Source of the DNA: Streptococcus anginosus
GTDB taxonomy: Bacteria; Bacillota; Bacilli; Lactobacillales; Streptococcaceae
Length of the DNA: 64,000 nucleotides
Direction: 5' to 3'
Assembly (NCBI RefSeq): GCF_900636475.1
Contig: NZ_LR134283.1
Span: 558,001-622,000 of the forward strand
A program made the position numbers and the translations under genes. Each line of letters begins with the position of its first letter. Positions within the stretch are counted from its first letter, which is position 1. The notes under the pieces were generated by a model. That model worked only from the letters and a program-made list of their open reading frames with translations. It did no database searches and was not told the DNA's origin. Positions 37,574 to 45,930 of the stretch are shown piece after piece.

Positions 37574-38830
37574 ATGATTTTTAACCATAAAGACTATAAA
37601 GAATATGACGCTGAGCTTTGGGAAGCCATTGCTGCAGAAGAAAAACGTCAGCAAAACAATATTGAATTGATTGCTTCAGAAAACGTTGTTTCAAAAGCTG
37701 TTATGGCAGCACAAGGTTCTATTTTAACCAATAAATATGCCGAAGGTTATCCAGGTCGTCGCTATTATGGTGGTACGGACGTTGTGGATGTGATTGAGAC
37801 ATTAGCAATTGAACGTGCTAAAGAAATTTTTGGAGCACAATTTGCCAATGTCCAACCCCACTCAGGCAGTCAGGCGAATTGTGCGGCTTATATGGCCTTA
37901 ATTGAGCCAGGTGATACAGTAATGGGAATGGATCTTGCAGCAGGCGGACATTTGACACATGGCGCAGCTGTTAGCTTCTCTGGGAAAACCTATAACTTTG
38001 TGCCTTATAATGTCGATCCTGAAACGGAACTTTTAGACTTTGATGCTATTTTGGCGCAGGCTAAAGAAGTCAAACCTAAATTGATTGTTGCAGGTGCTTC
38101 TGCCTATTCACATATTATTGATTTTGCTAAATTTCGTGAAATTGCAGATACTGTCGGAGCCAAACTCATGGTAGACATGGCTCATATTGCCGGTTTAGTT
38201 GCTGCTGGTTTGCATCCAAGTCCAGTACCGTATGCACATATTACGACAACTACCACTCATAAAACCCTTCGAGGACCTCGTGGCGGCTTAATTTTGACCA
38301 ATGATGAAGAGTTGGCGAAAAAGATCAATTCCGCAATCTTCCCAGGGATTCAAGGAGGACCGCTAGAGCATGTCGTGGCGGCTAAAGCAGCTGCTTTCAA
38401 AGAAGTATTGGATCCAGATTTCAAAGTTTATGCTCAGCAAATTTTGGATAACGCTAAGGCAATGGTTCAAGTATTCCAACAACATGGTAATTTCCGTGTT
38501 ATTTCAGGCGGTACGGAGAATCATCTTTTCCTTGTGGATGTGACCAAAGTCGTTGAAAATGGAAAAGTCGCTCAGAACCTTTTGGATGATGTCCATATCA
38601 CTCTCAACAAAAATTCTATCCCTTATGAAACATTATCTCCATTTAAAACAAGTGGCATTCGTATTGGAACTGCAGCTATTGCAGCTCGTGGCTTTGGGGT
38701 AGCTGAAAGTACTAAAGTAGCAGAATTGATCATCAAAACTTTAGAGAATGCAAACAACGAAGCTGTTTTAGAGCAAGTCCGTGCAGAAGTTAAAGAATTG
38801 ACCGATGCCTTTCCACTATATGAGGACTGA
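37574..38830 (+). CDS. glyA: serine hydroxymethyltransferase
   Basis: This PLP enzyme interconverts Ser and Gly and feeds one-carbon folate metabolism. 418 residues with [26 protein letters not shown], the PLP-lysine segment [14 protein letters not shown] and the C-terminal FGVAE motif. AAGGGAG precedes the ATG, with a 49-bp gap from the previous gene. It belongs to the same run as prfA-prmC. Confidence 0.98.
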   Translation: MIFNHKDYKEYDAELWEAIAAEEKRQQNNIELIASENVVSKAVMAAQGSILTNKYAEGYPGRRYYGGTDVVDVIETLAIERAKEIFGAQFANVQPHSGSQANCAAYMALIEPGDTVMGMDLAAGGHLTHGAAVSFSGKTYNFVPYNVDPETELLDFDAILAQAKEVKPKLIVAGASAYSHIIDFAKFREIADTVGAKLMVDMAHIAGLVAAGLHPSPVPYAHITTTTTHKTLRGPRGGLILTNDEELAKKINSAIFPGIQGGPLEHVVAAKAAAFKEVLDPDFKVYAQQILDNAKAMVQVFQQHGNFRVISGGTENHLFLVDVTKVVENGKVAQNLLDDVHITLNKNSIPYETLSPFKTSGIRIGTAAIAARGFGVAESTKVAELIIKTLENANNEAVLEQVRAEVKELTDAFPLYED

Positions 38831-38831
38831 A

Positions 38832-39806
38832 ATGGACATTTACGTAAAAAAAGCTATTATTCATCAATTTAGTCCATCAGACACCGACCTTCTTTTAGCA
38901 GATAAATATCTTAATATTACTCCAAAAATTGAAGAATATCTTCGCAAGAAGATTGAACGTGTCTATTCAGATGAGGCCAAAACGGGCATTTTTACCGAAG
39001 ATAATGTCTTTTTATCACATATTACAAAAGACTTTTTAGAAACCTCTGTCAGTATTGCCAACCTCTGGAAAGAGGAGTTTTCGGTGAGCGAAAATCAGAA
39101 AACCAACGATTTGATTTTTGTTCAATTTGACAAGGAAGGAGTAGAGCATTTTGCTTTTTTGCGTATCGCTCTGCGGGAAACCCTCACCCATTTAGGTGGA
39201 GAAGTAGAAAATCCTATCAAGATTACCCAGAACAACTTGCCGGGATTTGGTACAGGTGCTGATGAAGCCTTGGTCATCAATCTTCAATCGCGTAAATACC
39301 ATTTGATTGAAAAACGGATTAAATACAATGGTGCTTTTCTCAATTATTTTTCTGATAATCTATTACAAGTCCATCCTGAAATTTCTCCCAAGAAATCTAT
39401 TAAAGCCTTAGAAAAAACGGCTCAAAAAGTTGCAGAGAGCTTTCATCAAGATGATTTTCAATTTCAATCCAAGGTTAAATCGTCTATTTTCAAAAATTTA
39501 GAAGAAAATGATGAATTATCACCAGAAAAATTAGCAGATGACTTGTTCGATAACAATCTGACAGCTCGTTTGACTTTTATTGATCAGGTTAAGGAAATAA
39601 TTCCAGAAACTGTTAAATTTGATGAAATTGATAGTAGTCGTCAGAAGAAAAAATTTGAAAACCAAAAGCTCTCCCTTTCAAATGGAATTGAGCTTATTGT
39701 CCCCAATAACATCTATCAAGATGCGGAATCCGTAGAATTCATACAAAACGAGAATGGAACCTATTCCATTCTCATCAAAAACATAGAAGATATCCAAAGT
39801 AAATAA
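38832..39806 (+). CDS. nucleoid-associated protein (NdpA/YejK-like)
   Basis: 324 residues beginning [17 protein letters not shown], with the NdpA-type core ([33 protein letters not shown]). The start at 38832 lies one base after the glyA stop, with GAGGA upstream; an earlier in-frame ATG at 38805 lies inside glyA. Relatives bind the nucleoid in Gram-negative bacteria, but function in streptococci is untested. It overlaps the next gene by 1 bp. Confidence 0.85.
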   Translation: MDIYVKKAIIHQFSPSDTDLLLADKYLNITPKIEEYLRKKIERVYSDEAKTGIFTEDNVFLSHITKDFLETSVSIANLWKEEFSVSENQKTNDLIFVQFDKEGVEHFAFLRIALRETLTHLGGEVENPIKITQNNLPGFGTGADEALVINLQSRKYHLIEKRIKYNGAFLNYFSDNLLQVHPEISPKKSIKALEKTAQKVAESFHQDDFQFQSKVKSSIFKNLEENDELSPEKLADDLFDNNLTARLTFIDQVKEIIPETVKFDEIDSSRQKKKFENQKLSLSNGIELIVPNNIYQDAESVEFIQNENGTYSILIKNIEDIQSK

Positions 39807-40408
39807 TGTTTAAAATTCTTAGAAAATTGATCCTTCTCATTCTTTTAATCTTTGTTGGTTACAAGCTTGTTCAAGTTCATCATGATGTCAAGCAAGTGAT
39901 GAACTACCGTAGCTTAGTAAGAGAAGTGCTAGACGAGCAAGATACTGCGGCCAATGAGGAACTAGTCCTTGCTATGATTTACACAGAAACAAAAGGAAAA
40001 GTTTCTGATGTCATGCAATCTAGTGAAAGTGCGACGGGTCAGAAAAACTCTATTTTAGATAATAAAGAAAGCATTCGTCAAGGTGTTCAGACTTTATCTG
40101 CGAATCTAAATGTAGCTCAAGAAAAGAAAGTAGATGTTTGGACCGCTGTACAAGCCTATAACTTTGGTCGAGCTTACATTGATTATATTGCAAAACACGG
40201 TGGTGAAAATACCCTTGATTTGGCAAAAAAATACTCCAAAAATGTTGTCGCACCAAGTTTAGGAAATGTGACCGGCAAAACCTATTCTTATTACCACCCC
40301 ATCGCCCTCCTACATGGTTCTAAACTCTATATCAATGGTGGGAATTATTATTACTCCCGACAAGTTCAGATGAATATGCACATCATGAAAGTGATGAATT
40401 GGTTTTAA
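39806..40408 (+). CDS. pmp23: lysozyme-like membrane protein Pmp23
   Basis: 200 residues: an N-terminal membrane anchor (about 5-22) and one extracytoplasmic lysozyme-like domain with a candidate catalytic Glu in MIYTETKGK, then [14 protein letters not shown]. In pneumococcus the same gene lies in the glyA region and the product (Pmp23) helps keep the division ring organised. The symbol rests on domain type and gene order. Last gene of the tdk-to-pmp23 run; a terminator follows. Confidence 0.82.
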   Translation: MFKILRKLILLILLIFVGYKLVQVHHDVKQVMNYRSLVREVLDEQDTAANEELVLAMIYTETKGKVSDVMQSSESATGQKNSILDNKESIRQGVQTLSANLNVAQEKKVDVWTAVQAYNFGRAYIDYIAKHGGENTLDLAKKYSKNVVAPSLGNVTGKTYSYYHPIALLHGSKLYINGGNYYYSRQVQMNMHIMKVMNWF

Positions 40409-40417
40409 TAACATCAC

Positions 40418-40447
40418 CCCTAGTAGCTTATTTCTACTAGGGTTTTT
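40418..40447 (+). terminator. terminator after pmp23
   Basis: CCCTAGTAG/CTACTAGGG stem followed by T5. Confidence 0.85.
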
Positions 40448-40521
40448 CAAACAAATCAATTGTTATTTATATCGTTACATGTTATACTTAAAAATATATC
40501 TCACAGAAAGAAGCGATAAAA

Positions 40522-41367
40522 ATGACGAAAAAAGCGGTCCTAACTACAGGACTTTTAACAGTTCTGATTGCTATTTCTGCTTTTTTATTTTACAACGTTG
40601 AAGCAGACGGTAAATTAGACAAAAAGAATTATGTGCAATCCACTACGCCAACCCTTTTCTTTCATGGTTATGGAAGTAGTGCCAATGCTGAGCGACACAT
40701 GACGAATGCAGCAAAAAAAGCAGGAGTAACAAAAACAGTTATTCGAGCAAATGTTGATAGAAATGGTGCAGTTACGTTGAGGGGAGACATTCCCAAAGGC
40801 GCTATCAATCCAATCGTAGAAGTGAATTACGAAGACAATCGCAATCCTATTGATGTTGGACGATATGCAAAAGCTGTCGTCAGCAAGCTACAGGAAAAGT
40901 ATGGCTTTACAAAAATGAATATGGTAGGTCATTCTTTAGGGAATATGTCGATTTTGTATTATCTTTTAGAACATGCTCAAGATGAGAACTTGCCACAGCT
41001 GCAAAAACAAGTGAATATCGCAAATTTCGCTGCCGGTTTAGAAGCTATGGGCTTATCATCTGATGTAAAAGTAGATAAAACGACAGGGCAACCAAATCAA
41101 GTCACACAAACTTTCCAAAGATTATTGCCATTACGTGAAGTTTTTCCACAAAATCAAATTGACGTTTTGAATATCTACGGTGACTATAAAAACGGATCAG
41201 ACGGTTCTGTTTTAAACGCTTCATCTCGTAGCCTGAAATACTTGGTTGTCGATAATGCAAAATCTTACCAAGAAAAGAAAATCATAGGTAAATTAGCACA
41301 ACATAGCCAATTACATGAAAATCCAGAAGTAGATAAAATACTGATTCAATTTTTGTGGGGAAAATAA
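40522..41367 (+). CDS. secreted alpha/beta hydrolase (DUF915-like)
   Basis: 281 residues with an N-terminal signal/anchor (about 5-25) and an alpha/beta-hydrolase fold: an early FFHGYGSSANAERHM (oxyanion region) and a nucleophile elbow GHSLGN (Ser in GxSxG), with a late HSQLHENPEVDK supplying a candidate catalytic His. DUF915 proteins are common in lactic acid bacteria; the substrate is unknown. This is the last host gene before the island and was probably convergent with guaA before insertion. Confidence 0.85.
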   Translation: MTKKAVLTTGLLTVLIAISAFLFYNVEADGKLDKKNYVQSTTPTLFFHGYGSSANAERHMTNAAKKAGVTKTVIRANVDRNGAVTLRGDIPKGAINPIVEVNYEDNRNPIDVGRYAKAVVSKLQEKYGFTKMNMVGHSLGNMSILYYLLEHAQDENLPQLQKQVNIANFAAGLEAMGLSSDVKVDKTTGQPNQVTQTFQRLLPLREVFPQNQIDVLNIYGDYKNGSDGSVLNASSRSLKYLVVDNAKSYQEKKIIGKLAQHSQLHENPEVDKILIQFLWGK

Positions 41368-41379
41368 GCTGACAAATTT

Positions 41380-41419
41380 AAAAGCCAAACTTCAAGAAAT
41401 AAAAAGTTTGGCTTTTTTG
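41380..41419. terminator. bidirectional terminator at the island edge
   Basis: AAAGCCAAACT/AGTTTGGCTTT with a T run. It ends only 3 bp before the left att core; before integration it would have served both the hydrolase and guaA. Confidence 0.85.
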
Positions 41420-41422
41420 TTT

Positions 41423-41434
41423 TTACTCCCACTC
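41423..41434. other. left attachment site core of the guaA island
   Basis: TTACTCCCACTC here matches TTATTCCCACTC at 50270-50281 (guaA 3' end) in 11 of 12 bases, in direct orientation. The last 8 bases are identical and are the likely crossover region. Both versions encode the same guaA C-terminus, Glu-Trp-Glu-stop, on the minus strand. Confidence 0.75.
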
Positions 41435-41490
41435 GATAATTATAAAGACATTCCGTGTGGTTGATTTACTAATAAGTAATACAGAGTCTG

Positions 41491-41509
41491 GCAGGGAATT
41501 TGGCAGGGG
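41491..41509 (+). repeat. paired GCAGGGA repeats, left island end
   Basis: GCAGGGA at 41491-41497 and GCAGGGG at 41503-41509, a 12-bp period. The same pair, same orientation and same spacing, occurs at 50162-50180 inside the right end. They are likely arm-type binding sites of the integrase. Confidence 0.65.
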
Positions 41510-41533
41510 ATTTTAAAAGAGGACAAGTGTTTC

Positions 41534-41830
41534 ATGAATCAAAAATTAATAGCGATAGATTATCTATCTAAGCATGTTGAAGAGAACATTGAATTTGACA
41601 ATATCAGTTACGAGAGCAATGTTTTTGACTATATAGAATTAGATGAAGAACTACTTCCTAGTGAGTATCAAAAAGTCTTTGAAGGAAACATAGTCAAAGT
41701 AGATATCTACATGTATGATGCAGTATATATTTACTTCATAAGTTTACTAGATTCTCCTCAAATAGGAAGTTTACTGGGAGTGTCAAAGGAACGCCAGCTG
41801 TTAGAATATAAATTTCTTAAAGAAAGGTAA
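41534..41830 (+). CDS. unknown acidic protein, module copy 1
   Basis: 98 residues with no family I recognise. It is paralogous to the 95-residue protein at 43834-44121: about 30% identity by eye over 70 residues, sharing ELD--LLP, a following K, V-V-x-Y-x-YD, a Tyr/Ile-rich beta-like strand and D-x-P-x-I--LL. It looks like a small soluble alpha/beta protein, acidic in its N-terminal half. It is followed after 5 bp by a short hydrophobic peptide gene, and so is its paralogue, so the pair is a two-gene module present twice. A binding partner or antidote role toward the peptide is conceivable but not shown. Confidence 0.7.
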   Translation: MNQKLIAIDYLSKHVEENIEFDNISYESNVFDYIELDEELLPSEYQKVFEGNIVKVDIYMYDAVYIYFISLLDSPQIGSLLGVSKERQLLEYKFLKER

Positions 41831-41835
41831 GTAAG

Positions 41836-41916
41836 ATGTTTGGTTTAATCTTAGTTTTAGAAGTAATAGCTTTAGTAGCTAAATCTGTTTCGAATGAGTT
41901 AAAGAGAAAAAAGTAA
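41836..41916 (+). CDS. 26-residue single-helix membrane peptide, module copy 1
   Basis: It begins MFGLILVLEVIALVAKS and ends NELKRKK: a 13-residue hydrophobic stretch and then a Ser/Asn/Glu and Lys/Arg-rich tail. A GAAAGG ribosome site lies 8 bases upstream, inside the end of the preceding gene. It aligns without gaps to the start of the peptide at 44134-44259 (10 of 26 identical, sharing MF, two spaced Leu, I, L, and S--NEL). The conserved downstream position in both modules makes it very unlikely to be a chance reading frame. Size and polarity recall small membrane toxins or regulatory micropeptides; the function is unknown. Confidence 0.6.
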   Translation: MFGLILVLEVIALVAKSVSNELKRKK

Positions 41917-42013
41917 TCTGTCTAAAATAGGTGTATCTATAATTGACAATGACAAGCGATATAAGTTATTTATCTGAGTTATAAAAAATACATGACAAAA
42001 AAGGGGATAAGCA

Positions 42014-42613
42014 ATGAAAATAGGATATATTAGGGCATCAACTAAAGACCAAAACTTAGCTAGACAGATTGAAATGATGAAACAAGAGTGCGTTGAAAAG
42101 TTATTCAGTGAAAAAGTTAGCGGTAAAGATATGAACCGTAAAGAATTAAAAAATTTATTGGAATTTGCAAGAGAAGGTGATGAAATTATAGTAGCTTCTC
42201 TTGATAGATTAGGTAGAGACTATCAAGACATAAAAGAGATTGTCAGACAATTACAACAAAGGTGCATTAAATTAACTATAGTTGATGCGCCTTTTTTAAA
42301 TTTCAATACAGGAAACAATACACTAGATACAGCTATGTTTGATATGTTCCTATCCTTATTAGGCTACATAGCGCAAAACGAACGTGAAAAAATCTTAGAA
42401 AGACAACGCCAAGGCATCCAGTTAGCTAAACAGCGTGGTGTTTATAAAGGCCGCCCTATCCAATATCATGAACATGCTAAAAATGCTACAGATAGATTAA
42501 TATACCAAAACGTTAAACGAATGCTTGATGAACAAATTCCTGTTACCCAAATAGCTAAGGAAAATGGTATATCAAGACAGACAGTGTATATTATTCAGAA
42601 AAGAATTAGATAA
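42014..42613 (+). CDS. serine recombinase (resolvase/invertase type)
   Basis: 199 residues of the small serine-recombinase family. The catalytic Ser9 is in YIRASTKDQN, followed by the LDRLGRDY arginine motif, FDMFLSLLGYIAQNEREKILERQ (in part; the E-helix) and a C-terminal helix-turn-helix (VTQIAKENGISRQTVYIIQ). Such enzymes resolve multimers or invert segments. The roughly 100-bp region upstream could hold its res site. It is unusual beside an independent tyrosine integrase; multimer resolution of an excised replicating form would explain it. Confidence 0.93.
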   Translation: MKIGYIRASTKDQNLARQIEMMKQECVEKLFSEKVSGKDMNRKELKNLLEFAREGDEIIVASLDRLGRDYQDIKEIVRQLQQRCIKLTIVDAPFLNFNTGNNTLDTAMFDMFLSLLGYIAQNEREKILERQRQGIQLAKQRGVYKGRPIQYHEHAKNATDRLIYQNVKRMLDEQIPVTQIAKENGISRQTVYIIQKRIR

Positions 42614-42728
42614 AGAGTAGTTCTTAATTGCAATCAATGGTCTTTTTGTTGATTTTGTCTAGGTCATTTAGCAGTTGATTTGTCTTAGAAAGGGTAGTTA
42701 AATTTATTGTAGGGGGGATTATTTAAAA

Positions 42729-42998
42729 ATGGCATTAGAACAAACACACCCTAGTGATTGGAATAAAATTTATATGGAGTTGGCTTCATTGATAGGAAAA
42801 GAAAATACTATTCTGTTATACACTCATTATAAAGGAGCTTATATTAATTTTCCCATGAGATTGTTATCAAAGGAGGGATTACAAAGAATAGTTTATTCCG
42901 AATTTAATGGAAATAATTCAAGAGATATTGCAAAAAAATACGGGTATTCTGTTAGGCATATTAATAGAGTAGTACAAGAAAAAAGTAGTAGTAAGTAA
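42729..42998 (+). CDS. Mor-like transcription activator
   Basis: 89 residues resembling the Mor/C activator family of phage Mu and its relatives. The N-terminal dimerisation part contains LLYTHYKGAYINFPMRLLSKE, and the C-terminal helix-turn-helix reads RDIAKKYGYSVRHINRVVQE. A strong GGGGGG ribosome site precedes the ATG. In mobile elements these proteins switch on late genes; here it could activate the downstream island genes. It is co-directional with, and 16 bp from, the zinc-ribbon gene. Confidence 0.8.
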   Translation: MALEQTHPSDWNKIYMELASLIGKENTILLYTHYKGAYINFPMRLLSKEGLQRIVYSEFNGNNSRDIAKKYGYSVRHINRVVQEKSSSK

Positions 42999-43014
42999 AT
43001 GGAGGATGTTATAT

Positions 43015-43734
43015 ATGTTTTGTAAAACATGCGGAAAAGAAGTAAATCAAAATGCTGAATTTTGTTTAAACTGTGGGGTAAATCCACAAACCGGAAATGC
43101 GTATTGTTATAATTGTGGAGTAAACACAAATCCAGAACAAGTTGTTTGTGTTGCGTGTGGAGTTAATCTTGAAAAAAATGTATCACGTAATGCCGACAGT
43201 AATGATGCAAAAGCGTTCTGTAAAGGTTGTGGAAGTAAAGTTAATGAAAAAGCCGAAATATGCACATCTTGTGGTATTAATCCGTTAAACGGACATAATT
43301 ATTGTCAAAATTGCGGAGCTACAACTACAGCTGAGCAAGAGGTTTGTACATCATGCGGCGTAAGGGTTAGTGGTAAAGCAAGAAATAGAGAATCTTCTAA
43401 ATATACGACTTCAGACTCTTCATATAAGTCATATTCAGAATATTATCAAAACGAATTTTCTGCTATAGAAAAAAGTAATGAAGAATATCAAGGGAAATTT
43501 AACTTGGTGGCATTTTTCTTCACAACAATTTGGTCACTTACGAAAGGTATGTGGCAGCTAGCAATAATTGATGCCGTCATTTATCTCATCCCTTTTGTCG
43601 GAATACCGTTATCTGTAGTTTTTGGTATCCTAGTTGGACGTAAGGCGAACTATCTATACTATAGAAAAGAGAAATATGGAGAACAATTACCGAAAGATTG
43701 GAGTATATTGTTCGATTTTATTAATCAGAAATAG
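43015..43734 (+). CDS. zinc-ribbon membrane protein with DUF2628-like C-terminus
   Basis: 239 residues. The N-terminal 125 residues hold four CxxC...CxxC zinc ribbons arranged as a 66-residue unit repeated twice (Cys3 and Cys69 start the units). After a Ser/Tyr-rich linker comes a membrane domain: FNLVAFFFTTIWSLTKGMW, two hydrophobic helices and GRKANYLYYRKEKYGEQLP, as in DUF2628 proteins. Start 43015 is chosen because GGAGG lies 9 bases upstream; 43006 has none. It may be a metal-dependent or protein-binding sensor at the membrane; its function is unknown. A terminator follows. Confidence 0.8.
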   Translation: MFCKTCGKEVNQNAEFCLNCGVNPQTGNAYCYNCGVNTNPEQVVCVACGVNLEKNVSRNADSNDAKAFCKGCGSKVNEKAEICTSCGINPLNGHNYCQNCGATTTAEQEVCTSCGVRVSGKARNRESSKYTTSDSSYKSYSEYYQNEFSAIEKSNEEYQGKFNLVAFFFTTIWSLTKGMWQLAIIDAVIYLIPFVGIPLSVVFGILVGRKANYLYYRKEKYGEQLPKDWSILFDFINQK

Positions 43735-43754
43735 TAGAACACAATTCTAACAAT

Positions 43755-43796
43755 AAAAGACATAGTACTTTTTTGAAAAAGGTGCTGTGTCTTTTA
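43755..43796 (+). terminator. terminator inside the island
   Basis: AAAAGACATAGTAC pairs (two G-U) with GTGCTGTGTCTTTT around a TTTTTTGAAAAAG loop. It separates the first transcription unit from the second module. Confidence 0.75.
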
Positions 43797-43833
43797 TTAT
43801 TTACAGTAAAATATATAAAGAAAAACTATTAAA

Positions 43834-44121
43834 ATGGAACATATAGAAAAAGTTAAAGAAATATTGCAACGCTTAGAATCTCAAACTCCTATTGATTATT
43901 CACAGATAGCCAGCGAAAGTTATGAATTATTTGTATCTGAATTAGATAGAAGGCTGTTACCTGTAAATTGTGATAAATTATTGATAGATGACAAAGTAAG
44001 AGTATATTACTATGCTTATGATGAATTGATTGTATATGTCATAACTCATATTAGAACAGATATTCCGATTATAACTGGATTATTGGTCGAAAATAAATTA
44101 CAAGCATATATTATAAATTAG
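43834..44121 (+). CDS. unknown acidic protein, module copy 2
   Basis: 95 residues, paralogue of the 98-residue protein at 41534-41830. It shares SELD--LLP, K, V-V-Y-YD with the same spacing, then an Ile/Val-rich strand, D-I-P-I and GLL. Divergence is high (about 30% identity), so the duplication is old or the copies entered separately. It is followed after 12 bp by the second short membrane peptide. It lies directly after a terminator, so it probably starts its own transcript. No known family recognised. Confidence 0.7.
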   Translation: MEHIEKVKEILQRLESQTPIDYSQIASESYELFVSELDRRLLPVNCDKLLIDDKVRVYYYAYDELIVYVITHIRTDIPIITGLLVENKLQAYIIN

Positions 44122-44133
44122 AAGGAGGTAAAT

Positions 44134-44259
44134 ATGTTTTGGAAAAAATTAACACTAGATATTATTGTATTGATAACAACCTCGTATTTAAATGAGTTAC
44201 AGCAAAATAGAAAGGAGAAAAAGAAGGCATATAATGGCAAAAAAACAGTCAAATGCTAA
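44134..44259 (+). CDS. 41-residue single-helix membrane peptide, module copy 2
   Basis: It begins MFWKKLTLDIIVLITTSYLN and continues NELQQNRKEKKKA with a basic tail ending in Cys. GAAGGAGG, a near-perfect ribosome site, lies 5 bases upstream. It aligns without gaps to the 26-residue peptide at 41836: MF, hydrophobic helix, S--NEL, then Lys/Arg. It overlaps the start of the DUF1643 gene by 26 bases in another frame; that gene's ribosome site (AAAGGAG) is inside this one, so the two may be coupled. Confidence 0.65.
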   Translation: MFWKKLTLDIIVLITTSYLNELQQNRKEKKKAYNGKKTVKC

Positions 44260-44758
44260 TATCAAAATAGAAATTATAGAGTCTAGCAATAGACAGCATA
44301 GATATGTTCTTAGTAAACAATGGAATAATAAGCCTATGGTTACAGTGCTAACTTTATACCCTAATTCTAGTAATTTGGTAGGAGATGATATGACAATGAT
44401 GTTAATTACTAAAAATGTTTATAAGCTGGGGTATGGTGGCTTTTATAGTGTAAACTTATTTTCTAAGTATGATATTGATAAGAAAAACTATTTGAAAGCA
44501 ACTAATGTAGATAACGACGACCATATATTGGAATGCGTGAAAAAATCATCTGAAATAATATTTGCTTATGGCTCATTACCCTTAAAAAATAAACAAGTAG
44601 CTTACCGACTTGATAACCTGTATCATTTGCTCGAAAATAATCAATTAGATGATAAAATAAGGTATTTAACAGACGAACATCAAGAGTTTTGTTTTCATCC
44701 ATTGGCTAGTCAAGTAAGGAAAAAGTGGTATAATGTTAGTAAAAAAGGAGTAAGCTAG
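44234..44758 (+). CDS. DUF1643 domain protein
   Basis: 174 residues with the DUF1643 pattern: RYVLSKQWNNKPMVTVLTLYP, then NPSxA-like NSSNLVGDDMTMMLI, GYGGFYSVNLFSKYD and a C-terminal HPLASQVRKKW. The family occurs widely in phages, plasmids and mobile islands, and its biochemical role is not established. Start 44234 has AAAGGAG upstream; 44192 would add 14 residues without a ribosome site. It is directly adjacent to the unknown gene downstream. Confidence 0.85.
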   Translation: MAKKQSNANIKIEIIESSNRQHRYVLSKQWNNKPMVTVLTLYPNSSNLVGDDMTMMLITKNVYKLGYGGFYSVNLFSKYDIDKKNYLKATNVDNDDHILECVKKSSEIIFAYGSLPLKNKQVAYRLDNLYHLLENNQLDDKIRYLTDEHQEFCFHPLASQVRKKWYNVSKKGVS

Positions 44759-45799
44759 ATGGTGAACAATAATGGAAATATTACGATAAGAGAGATAAAA
44801 GAAAATATTTTTTATGTCTATGAATATCAAAGCAAGCTTATGGATAGTGATTCTGGAGAAAAACAAGGAAGAAAAGTACGAGTAGGTATATTTGATAATA
44901 AAATAGAGAAATATTTCTATCGTAGGCTACTTGCTTGTATAATCATTTTAAAACATTCTAAAGAATTTCCAAAATACTATTCAAATATTTTTGGAGATAT
45001 AATTGAGGAGGTTGATTTCCCTGATTCTTTGAATAGTTTGCGAAGCATAGACAAATATATGAAGTTTAATGGAAACAGAATAGATAATATAGAAATTTCT
45101 AGTAAACCGGTCGTTTATCTTTTATTTTTCCTTATTTCATTCTATAACCTAAATAATCTATTGAATGATTTTTATTTGATATTTAATCGTACCTTTACAT
45201 ATGAAAAACAACAATTAGAAATCCAAGATTGGGATAGTTTAATAAAAGACGATTTCTTATTAAATATGCTTATTTTTGGTCTTGATGAATTGGAATTAAG
45301 TGAGAACTCCGAAAAGTACTTTGAGTCACTTCAAGATAAATACATAGAAAAGCAAAAATTTTATCATCAAGTGATTAAAAGCAAGGAGCTAAATGTTTCC
45401 TCTAAGTTATATAGAAGTATTGATGTGGAAAAGTTCCTGATTGAAGAGAAAGATAAAATGATATTAGAAAATAACAAGTTATTCGATTACTTAAATGAAA
45501 TGACAGATGAAGAGAGAGAGGATACTGAGAAATTAATATTAAGTTTATTTGTATTTGAAATTTCAGATAAGTTAAAACAAGAAATAGCTAACAGGTCAAT
45601 TCTAGAGGAGTGGGTCACTAGTAAGAAGATTTCTTTACCTGATGCTCTTAATAAATCAAGAAAAGATGGTTTTAATAACCTAAATGAATATCAAAAGCTT
45701 CAGCCTCTAGAACAAATATACCGCTATATAGACGAAGAAATCGCTAATATCCTTGAAAATAAAAATATATCTTGTAAATTAAAACCTTTCTTCCATTAA
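44759..45799 (+). CDS. unknown 346-residue island protein
   Basis: I recognise no family. The protein is acidic, Asn/Lys/Ile-rich and probably soluble and helical, with a hydrophobic patch (PVVYLLFFLISFYNLNNLL) near residue 120 and a long charged C-terminal half. The N-terminus (NITIREIKENIFYVYEYQSK) looks like a small beta domain. AAAAGGAG precedes the ATG, which abuts the DUF1643 stop, so the two are co-transcribed and may act together. Low GC and a cargo position before the replication gene make an accessory role (defence, competition, regulation) possible, but nothing shows which. Confidence 0.6.
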   Translation: MVNNNGNITIREIKENIFYVYEYQSKLMDSDSGEKQGRKVRVGIFDNKIEKYFYRRLLACIIILKHSKEFPKYYSNIFGDIIEEVDFPDSLNSLRSIDKYMKFNGNRIDNIEISSKPVVYLLFFLISFYNLNNLLNDFYLIFNRTFTYEKQQLEIQDWDSLIKDDFLLNMLIFGLDELELSENSEKYFESLQDKYIEKQKFYHQVIKSKELNVSSKLYRSIDVEKFLIEEKDKMILENNKLFDYLNEMTDEEREDTEKLILSLFVFEISDKLKQEIANRSILEEWVTSKKISLPDALNKSRKDGFNNLNEYQKLQPLEQIYRYIDEEIANILENKNISCKLKPFFH

Positions 45800-45930
45800 C
45801 ATAAAATCCAATAAATGTCAACCCTATCTCTGTTTTGAGTTGGGGGATTTTTTATTTAAGATACGTCATATAATATAACCATCTCCTGCGCAAGAGAAAT
45901 TATATATTAAAAAAAGGATGGTATCTAAAT

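Noticed and set aside
42628..42660. AATCAA...TTGATT hairpin after the serine recombinase
   Set aside because: A short AT-only stem with no clear T run; could be chance in this AT-rich DNA.
45810..45855. possible terminator before the primase gene (CAAC...GTTG near a T run)
   Set aside because: Only a 4-bp stem can form; the apparent complementarity of CCC and GGGGG does not align with it.
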